The notes beneath the pieces were generated by a model. That model had not been told where the DNA came from. It saw only the letters and a list, made by a program, of their open reading frames with translations, and did not search any database. A stretch of DNA of 64,000 nucleotides from Pseudomonadales bacterium. GTDB lineage: Bacteria > Pseudomonadota > Gammaproteobacteria > Pseudomonadales > Ketobacteraceae. The stretch lies in the NCBI GenBank assembly GCA_020062665.1, contig JAGUVW010000015.1:58450-122449 (forward strand), given 5' to 3'. The translations under genes were made by a program, and so were the position numbers. Below, in pieces: positions 59,901 through 64,000 of the stretch. Within the stretch, counting starts at the first letter, position 1; each line of letters opens with the position of its first letter.

Positions 59901-60480
59901 ACGCCTTGCCGTCGGCCACGCTGTGGCTGTCCTGGGTGGTGTAACGGCCCGCGGTATCGATCAGCACCGCCTGATCGGTGAACCACCAATCACAATGACG
60001 GGTGCCGCCCACGCCTTTCAGACTGCCACGGCCGAATTTATCTTCCAGCGGAAAATTCAGGCCCGAATTCACCAGCGCGGTGGTTTTACCGGAACCGGGC
60101 GGGCCGATCAGAATGTACCAGGGCAGTTCGTACAGATAATTGTCGCTGTAGCGACTCTGCTTGCCGTTGCTGCGTTTGAGAATTTCCACCGCTTCCTTGA
60201 AACGGGAATTGAGGATGGACACTTCGCTTTCACCCAGATCACTGGCCGCCTCCTGCGCCAGCTCCGCCGCCAGTTCCTGATGGCCTTTTTTTGCCTGCAT
60301 GGACAGGCGCAGATTGTTCAACCCCCACAGCAGCAACAGCGTCATGATGATGAGCAGACGGGTGACATCCCCCGCCAGAATCCTGTGATCGCTCACTGCG
60401 ATGTAAGGGCCGCCGAACCACACCAGGATGGAAAGCGCCAGCACGCCGATCAGCGTAATCAGCCATTTGTACTTCGTCAT
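56953..60480 (-). CDS. tssM: T6SS membrane-complex protein TssM (IcmF)
   Basis: An 1175-aa inner-membrane protein. Two helices at 5-28 and 40-57 precede a cytoplasmic NTPase domain with Walker A GPPGSGKT at 126-133 and the switch-like DTAGRY. A third helix lies near residue 440 (GYVLTLGGAVGMAALWS), and the rest is periplasmic, ending with the C-terminal ELLASSAINPFGRDY region that contacts TssJ. The Walker A motif is intact, so this is the ATP-binding subtype. It is followed by pppA after 9 bp. Confidence 0.97.
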   Translation of the reverse strand: MTKYKWLITLIGVLALSILVWFGGPYIAVSDHRILAGDVTRLLIIMTLLLLWGLNNLRLSMQAKKGHQELAAELAQEAASDLGESEVSILNSRFKEAVEILKRSNGKQSRYSDNYLYELPWYILIGPPGSGKTTALVNSGLNFPLEDKFGRGSLKGVGGTRHCDWWFTDQAVLIDTAGRYTTQDSHSVADGKAWKGFIGLLKKYRKRRPINGVLIAMGIDELQRQTEAERVANVNAIRARLQELTDQLGVNFPVYLLLTKCDLLQGFSQYFDMMGKEERAQVWGMTFPEKLQPLQTYHQLFGEEFELLSKRLQDNLLAKFHMERDFQRRSSILGFPAEFEKIRQPAAEFIGRTFSESRFHDQFLLRGVYLTSGTQEGAGMQKMLHSVAGRLGFQQDALLGGAPTQGKSFFIRNLFQQIIFPEAELVSVNRRYESKMRWLQNTGYVLTLGGAVGMAALWSTSYGLNESRLNRADEHLADYMEGRGKLGDQTLPEQILPSVQPLLALRDVYAPQQDDWKMGFGLYQGNPVRKAADNEYQRWLQQDFFRTLQNQLAQQLRQNSDVPEYLHQSLKAYLMLALPERLDKDYVGAWLKADWQNRYADQPDQLQALNLHFDRLTKQKWPTLTVDDALVEDTRRILRQVPLARQIYTAIKERARQAHPMDYRFDTVIGNSIHPVFSGEFVAIPWLYTAEGYHDFFKPQQENIIEQLADDSWVVGPRNQDMSDLDLATVQATVEKNYLDDYIGYWQSALTRLQLQRPTTLDETVRLLNEMVNGSSPLRRVLEEVSAHTQLSKPVVDTAALAQDAKALGSVASTVTSKASKLTRIASLASRNRLINLPENPATLVDERFKPVHGLMGVKGSGPAPVERLFAGLTELQMFLEGVASSGSPDQAAYDLALGRMANGRADAIGKLKVEARHLPDPLRQWVDMLVDRAWGHVLGAARSHVVTEYEVMVWPFYERSIKGRYPLEKTARVDVTVADFAEFFRPGGIEEQFFKQYLEPFVDTRQSPWRAKTVDGQGLGMNAFTLARFEQAALIRKVFFGKSDTPRVDFKLKATYLDANINRFELGVLGTQMEYRHGPARATEVSWPASSGSEGLQYMFEDHYGVRFSDQVQGAWALFRYLDRQPLQKSGYADRFTLVVKDKERKATYELLASSAINPFGRDYLGQYELPRRL

Positions 60481-60495
60481 GGTTACGTCCCTGTA

Positions 60496-61410
60496 TTAAC
60501 GCGCGGTGGAATCCGGCTGCCGCGGTTGTTCCAGCCGCGCCAGCACTTGCTGGTTTTTCTCGGCCAGCAGATAAGAGAAGGTGGAATAGGTGCCCAGCAT
60601 GATGACGCCGATCACCGCCGCCACTACCCACCAAGGGAAGTAGCTGGCCAGCTTGTTGCGGCGCTGGGTGACCCGCTGCCAGTGCGGTGACAGATCCCGT
60701 TCCGCTTCGCCTTTCTGCCGGCGCAGCAGGTGAAACAGGTTGTCGCGAAGGGTGTCGAGCTGGGCGTGGCCGCGCTGATCGAGTTTGAATTTGCCTTCGA
60801 AGCCCAGGCCCACGCACACATACATCAACTCCAGCAAATGCAGGTTGCGGGCCGGCGCCTGCTGCAGGTATTCCAGCAACTGGAAGAAGCGATCGCCGCC
60901 GTGGGTTTCACCGTGAAACTGGCTGAGCAGGGATTGCCGGCTCCACGCGCCGTCGCTGCCCCAGGGCGTTTTGATCACCAGTTCATCGAGCACTGTGCAC
61001 AACACATAGCGGGCAAAAAAACGAATTTCCTCGTGCACGTCCAGCTGCAGGCAGTGATGTTCGAAACGCTGGATCTGCTGCGTGGCCCAATCGCGAAACG
61101 CCAGCACATCCCGGGATTCAGTCTGGATGGACAGCTGCGCCATCACCTGGATCAGTTCAGCACCGGCCCCCAGCAATGGATTGTCCAGTCCTTGCGGTGG
61201 CGCAGATGCCATCACTCCCCACGGCTGCTGAACGCCCGGCATCGGCATGGCAACCTGGGGGGAATACGCAGGCGGTGGTGGCGGCGCAGGCCGTGCTCCG
61301 CCCCGACCACCCGGCGTCGGCCGCGCGAATCCACCGGCCACCGGACGGGAGCTCTGCAATTCACCGTTGGCATTCTTGAACTGTACGACGGTCTTGTCTT
61401 CCACTGTCAT
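60496..61410 (-). CDS. tssL: T6SS membrane-complex protein TssL (DotU)
   Basis: A 304-aa protein: Pro/Gly-rich cytoplasmic N-terminus (about 1-65), the DotU helical domain (NPLLGAGAELIQVMAQLSIQ, RFFARYVLCTVLDELVIKTP, FFQLLEYLQQAPARNLHLLE) and one C-terminal transmembrane helix (WWVVAAVIGVIMLGTYSTFS). There is no periplasmic OmpA-type peptidoglycan-binding extension, so anchoring to the wall would need another protein. Confidence 0.95.
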   Translation of the reverse strand: MTVEDKTVVQFKNANGELQSSRPVAGGFARPTPGGRGGARPAPPPPPAYSPQVAMPMPGVQQPWGVMASAPPQGLDNPLLGAGAELIQVMAQLSIQTESRDVLAFRDWATQQIQRFEHHCLQLDVHEEIRFFARYVLCTVLDELVIKTPWGSDGAWSRQSLLSQFHGETHGGDRFFQLLEYLQQAPARNLHLLELMYVCVGLGFEGKFKLDQRGHAQLDTLRDNLFHLLRRQKGEAERDLSPHWQRVTQRRNKLASYFPWWVVAAVIGVIMLGTYSTFSYLLAEKNQQVLARLEQPRQPDSTAR

Positions 61411-61420
61411 GTTTGTGCTC

Positions 61421-62785
61421 CTAGCCTTTTACTGCCCACAGCTCCAGTTCGAGCCCCGGAACCTCACCGGAAAAATGAAACGCGATGCCGCCGGAACTTT
61501 TCAGATGCGCCCAGTGCTCAGGCGTTTTTTCCAGCTGGAAATAGGTGTAGCCGGCATTGTAGGGAATCTGGCGCGGCGCTACCGGCATGGGCAGCAGTTC
61601 GATGCCCGGCAGCTGCAGATTCACCAGATGCTGCAGCTGCTCCACACCGGCGGCCTTGATCACCGTGGGCATGCGACTGCTCACCGCGTCCTTGCTCCAG
61701 TCCGATTTCACGGCAAGGAAGAACTGCGCGTGCTCCAGCAGCGAGCGATCCTGGATCGGCGCCACCCGCACGCCAAAGCGGCGCAACTGCAATGGCAGCG
61801 GTACGGCGGTCTGCTCGAACACCAGACTCAGGGACTGCCGCACCTCGCCCATCAACCGGCTGAATCCGGCCGCCAGGTTGCCGTGATCGTAAGGCACGTC
61901 CGTGAGCGGCATTTTCCCGTCCTGGGTGAAGGTGGCCATTTCGGCCTGCAGCGCGCCCAAGAGTTGAAACATTTCCTCCGGATGCACCGGATTCACCGTC
62001 TTCAGATGCTTGAGTTGCGCGCTGTAGCGGTTCACCAGTTGCAGCAGCAGAAAGTCCGCCAGCTCCGACGAACCGCGATGGCCGCCGTGTCCGCCCAATC
62101 GGCTGGCAATGGCCTGGGCGCGGTGGGACAGCAGACTGATGGTTTCCCCCAGAAAGAACGACAGCCGGTTCGACACCGTCAGATCCAGGCAGGGGGGAAT
62201 AAAGTGTTTGTCCAGCTCGATCTGGCCGTTGCCGTGGCTTTCCTTGATGCGGGCGATGGCGACGCGGCTGTAATCGGCGCTGACTTCATCTTCCAGCAGC
62301 AGCTTGAAGCGGGGGCGCGCCAGCTTCACCGGCACCCGTTTGCTGGAACCCAGATTGCTGTCCTGCACATCAGCGCTGAGGCCCAGCCAGCGGGTCATGG
62401 CGTCACCATCACCGTCGGGGTCGGTTTCATCGGCGCCCGCCAGGGTAATGGGCAGGGCCAGGTAGACCAGCAGATGCTGACGCCCGGGCGGAATCTCGCG
62501 CAGCAGGCGGTCGCGCTGGCCACCGGCGGTGCGGAACAGGGTGCCGTCGGGCAGCAGGCCTTCGCAGCGGGTGAGCGCAAACACGCCCTGACCCAGCAGG
62601 TGATCGTCGATCTGCAGGCTGCGCACGCCCCAGCCATGCCGGCTCAGCAGGCGCACCCGTTCCCGCAGCTGAAAGTCCAGGTAACGATCCTGTTGCTGCA
62701 GGTGCTGGGGGCGCAGGAACATGCCTTCGCTCCAGATCACGCGATCCTGATAATGGTTATCCTGGGGAGAATCCTGACTGGCCAT
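61421..62785 (-). CDS. tssK: T6SS baseplate protein TssK
   Basis: A 454-aa protein from ATG 62783-62785 (MASQDSPQDNHYQD); a TTG four codons earlier is less likely. Conserved features are VIWSEGMFLRPQHLQQQDRY, QIDDHLLGQGVFALTRCEG and DWSKDAVSSRMPTVIKAAGV. TssK trimers connect the baseplate with the TssJLM membrane complex. It begins the tssK-tssL-tssM-pppA-ppkA part of the operon, with a regulon motif upstream. Confidence 0.96.
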   Translation of the reverse strand: MASQDSPQDNHYQDRVIWSEGMFLRPQHLQQQDRYLDFQLRERVRLLSRHGWGVRSLQIDDHLLGQGVFALTRCEGLLPDGTLFRTAGGQRDRLLREIPPGRQHLLVYLALPITLAGADETDPDGDGDAMTRWLGLSADVQDSNLGSSKRVPVKLARPRFKLLLEDEVSADYSRVAIARIKESHGNGQIELDKHFIPPCLDLTVSNRLSFFLGETISLLSHRAQAIASRLGGHGGHRGSSELADFLLLQLVNRYSAQLKHLKTVNPVHPEEMFQLLGALQAEMATFTQDGKMPLTDVPYDHGNLAAGFSRLMGEVRQSLSLVFEQTAVPLPLQLRRFGVRVAPIQDRSLLEHAQFFLAVKSDWSKDAVSSRMPTVIKAAGVEQLQHLVNLQLPGIELLPMPVAPRQIPYNAGYTYFQLEKTPEHWAHLKSSGGIAFHFSGEVPGLELELWAVKG

Positions 62786-62818
62786 AGTGTCTTCCAAAAC
62801 AAGGGGCTTTGTTCAGAA

Positions 62819-62836
62819 AGACACTTGGGACGCAAA
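62819..62836 (-). promoter_or_regulatory. Shared 18-bp regulon motif (site 9), upstream of tssK
   Basis: Minus strand: TTTGCG-TCCCAA-GTGTCT, ending 34 nt before tssK and preceded by TTTTTTGGCTTTCT. It lies in the 98-bp gap between tssJ and tssK, so it can provide an internal start of transcription for tssK onward. Confidence 0.6.
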
Positions 62837-62883
62837 AGAAAGCCAAAAAAGTTGTGCAGGAAATTACACTAGCCCGCCGACCA

Positions 62884-63348
62884 TCAGCGCTGGGTGGCGA
62901 GTTCGATGCCCCGGCTGTTCAGCAGCACCGTCAGTTCGTTCTTTTCCTTCAGCCTGATCGGCAGCACCAGGCGCCAGTTCACCTTGTCCATCTGCCGATA
63001 GCCCGCCAGGATGGCCACGAACGACGACTCCGGCTGCAGGGCAAAGCGCAGATCCTGCACATCGCCGGGCTTGAACTCGAATTCCTCCCGCGCCACCCAG
63101 TCGCCGCCCAGGGTCTGCTTTTCGTCCTGGTAGAGGGCGAAAAAATCCGCGCTCTGGAAGGTGGTGGGGGCCTTCAGCTCCAGCAGACGCACCACCACCG
63201 GCGATGGCCGCCCGCCGTCGTCCAGATTCACATCGCCGGCCGCCACGATCCGCATGTCCACCTTGGTGATGTCGGACATGAACCAGGCGCAGCCATTGAG
63301 CGCCAGCACGGTCACCAGGCACAGACCAATCCGCATGATTCCCTTCAT
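62884..63348 (-). CDS. tssJ: T6SS outer-membrane lipoprotein TssJ
   Basis: A 154-aa lipoprotein: signal peptide ending LALNGC (lipobox), then a transthyretin-like beta-sandwich with VNLDDGGRPSPVVVRLLELK, FQSADFFALYQD and ESSFVAILAGYRQMD, the standard TssJ pattern. It anchors TssM to the outer membrane. Its start overlaps the tagH stop (ATGA). Confidence 0.95.
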   Translation of the reverse strand: MKGIMRIGLCLVTVLALNGCAWFMSDITKVDMRIVAAGDVNLDDGGRPSPVVVRLLELKAPTTFQSADFFALYQDEKQTLGGDWVAREEFEFKPGDVQDLRFALQPESSFVAILAGYRQMDKVNWRLVLPIRLKEKNELTVLLNSRGIELATQR

Positions 63349-64000
63349 TCTGTCTTCCCCTTCTTCCGGTTGCCGTGTTTCAGTTTCTTGATCTGTTCGT
63401 CGTAGGCCCGGGCGAAAGGCTCCACGAACATGCTGGCGAATATATCATCTTCCTCCTGCAGTTCCTGATGCAGTTCCCGATAGGATTCCCAGTAACGGGC
63501 GCCCTTACCCGCCAGACTCAGCCCCTTGTTGCGGATGCGGTCGAACCGGCGCTCCAGTTCATCGGGGGACAGCTGCTGGATCAGTTCCTGAAACGCCTGC
63601 TGCATCCCCGCCATCATCGCCAGCTGATGATGCTGGAAATCCTCGTTGCACTCCTGCACCGCTTCTTCCACCGACAGGAACGAACCGCTGTCCCGCGACA
63701 GCAGGTGCCGCACCACCTGATCGCCATGGGCAGAAAACTTGATCGGATTGTTGGCGCGGGGATTCACCAGGGTCATGTCCAGCCGGAATTCATTCTTCAG
63801 GCTGGCGCGGGCCTGGGCGTTGGTCACCAGACCCTGCAGGCACAGACGCAGCAAGGCGCCGGCGCGCTTCATGAACTGTTCTCCGCCGGCCTTGGCGATA
63901 TCGTCGGCGCTCAGGCCCAGCCCTTCGGCAAAGGCGGCCAGCGCGGCGTTCTGGTTCACAGGCGACGGCGGCACAGGCTGCGGCTGATGAACCGGCGCCG
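63345..64000 (-). CDS. tagH: T6SS FHA-domain protein TagH, C-terminal part (truncated by window edge)
   Basis: The frame is open from the window edge to the stop at 63345-63347, about 218 codons. The visible portion is the helical C-terminal domain of TagH/Fha proteins: EQFMKRAGALLRLCLQGLVT, RASLKNEFRLDMTLVNPRAN, NPIKFSAHGDQVVRHLL, and GARYWESYRELHQELQEEDD with a Lys-rich tail. The phosphothreonine-binding FHA domain would be upstream, outside the window. It is the expected substrate and partner of PpkA/PppA, encoded in the same operon. Confidence 0.9.
   Translation of the reverse strand, partial: APVHQPQPVPPSPVNQNAALAAFAEGLGLSADDIAKAGGEQFMKRAGALLRLCLQGLVTNAQARASLKNEFRLDMTLVNPRANNPIKFSAHGDQVVRHLLSRDSGSFLSVEEAVQECNEDFQHHQLAMMAGMQQAFQELIQQLSPDELERRFDRIRNKGLSLAGKGARYWESYRELHQELQEEDDIFASMFVEPFARAYDEQIKKLKHGNRKKGKTE

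Noticed and set aside
57169..60690. Open frame of 1173 codons on the plus strand opposite tssM
   Set aside because: It is the antisense mirror of a long GC-rich gene, His/Gln/Arg-rich, without recognisable domains; tssM on the other strand is certain.

Overview
The window is a GC-rich stretch of a free-living, motile gammaproteobacterial chromosome. The flagellar order fliK / fliL-M-N-O-P-Q-R-flhB, sigma-54 promoters in front of flagellar operons, a PpkA/PppA/TagH-regulated type VI secretion system (T6SS), TrhP and a YcgR-type PilZ protein fit a pseudomonad/oceanospirillalean relative. I cannot name the genus. I recognised no rRNA, tRNA, CRISPR array, insertion sequence or prophage.

Layout. 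1-8 kb: housekeeping and accessory genes (partial AraC-type regulator, membrane di-iron hydroxylase, universal stress protein, MOSC protein, beta-CASP metallo-hydrolase, lipoprotein hydrolase). 7.9-12.2 kb: a tightly overlapping four-gene operon, DUF3348 - DUF802 - OmpA/MotB-like - DUF2894. Its two membrane proteins look like a MotA/ZorA-type stator with a long tail and a MotB/ZorB-type partner. 12.4-19.8 kb: flagellar export and switch genes, with good sigma-54 promoters before fliL and fliK. 20.3-30.3 kb: a PAAR gene and a type IVb-like pilus operon (lipoprotein, TcpQ-like, secretin, three inner-membrane or alignment proteins, ATPase, pilin, platform protein, two minor pilins). One minor pilin carries a poly-glycine run encoded by ten perfect hexanucleotide repeats. 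32-40.7 kb: T6SS baseplate and sheath genes tssABCEFG and a sigma-54 activator. 40.8-43.2 kb: PilZ protein, a cysteine-motif protein, thioesterase. 43.3-52 kb: VgrG island (VgrG with a C-terminal TTR-like domain, LysM/TTR/PG-binding adaptor, a 1122-aa putative effector, an FGE-type lipoprotein), an unknown lipoprotein and hcp behind a sigma-54-type promoter. 52.4-53.7 kb: trhP. 53.7-64 kb: ppkA, pppA, tssM, tssL, tssK, tssJ and the C-terminal part of tagH. ClpV (TssH) is not in the window.

How it fits together. An 18-bp motif, TTTGCG-N6-CTGTCT with a spacer close to TGCCAA, occurs nine times. Each copy lies about 30-45 nt before the start codon of a pilus, T6SS, PAAR, lipoprotein or activator gene, and two copies form divergent pairs. 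This suggests that pilus and T6SS belong to one regulon with an uncharacterised control signal, while hcp appears to be under sigma-54 with the linked GAF-AAA-Fis activator. The most promising candidates for undescribed biology are the DUF3348/DUF802/OmpA/DUF2894 motor-like operon, the VgrG-linked 1122-aa effector module, and the nine-site regulon motif.
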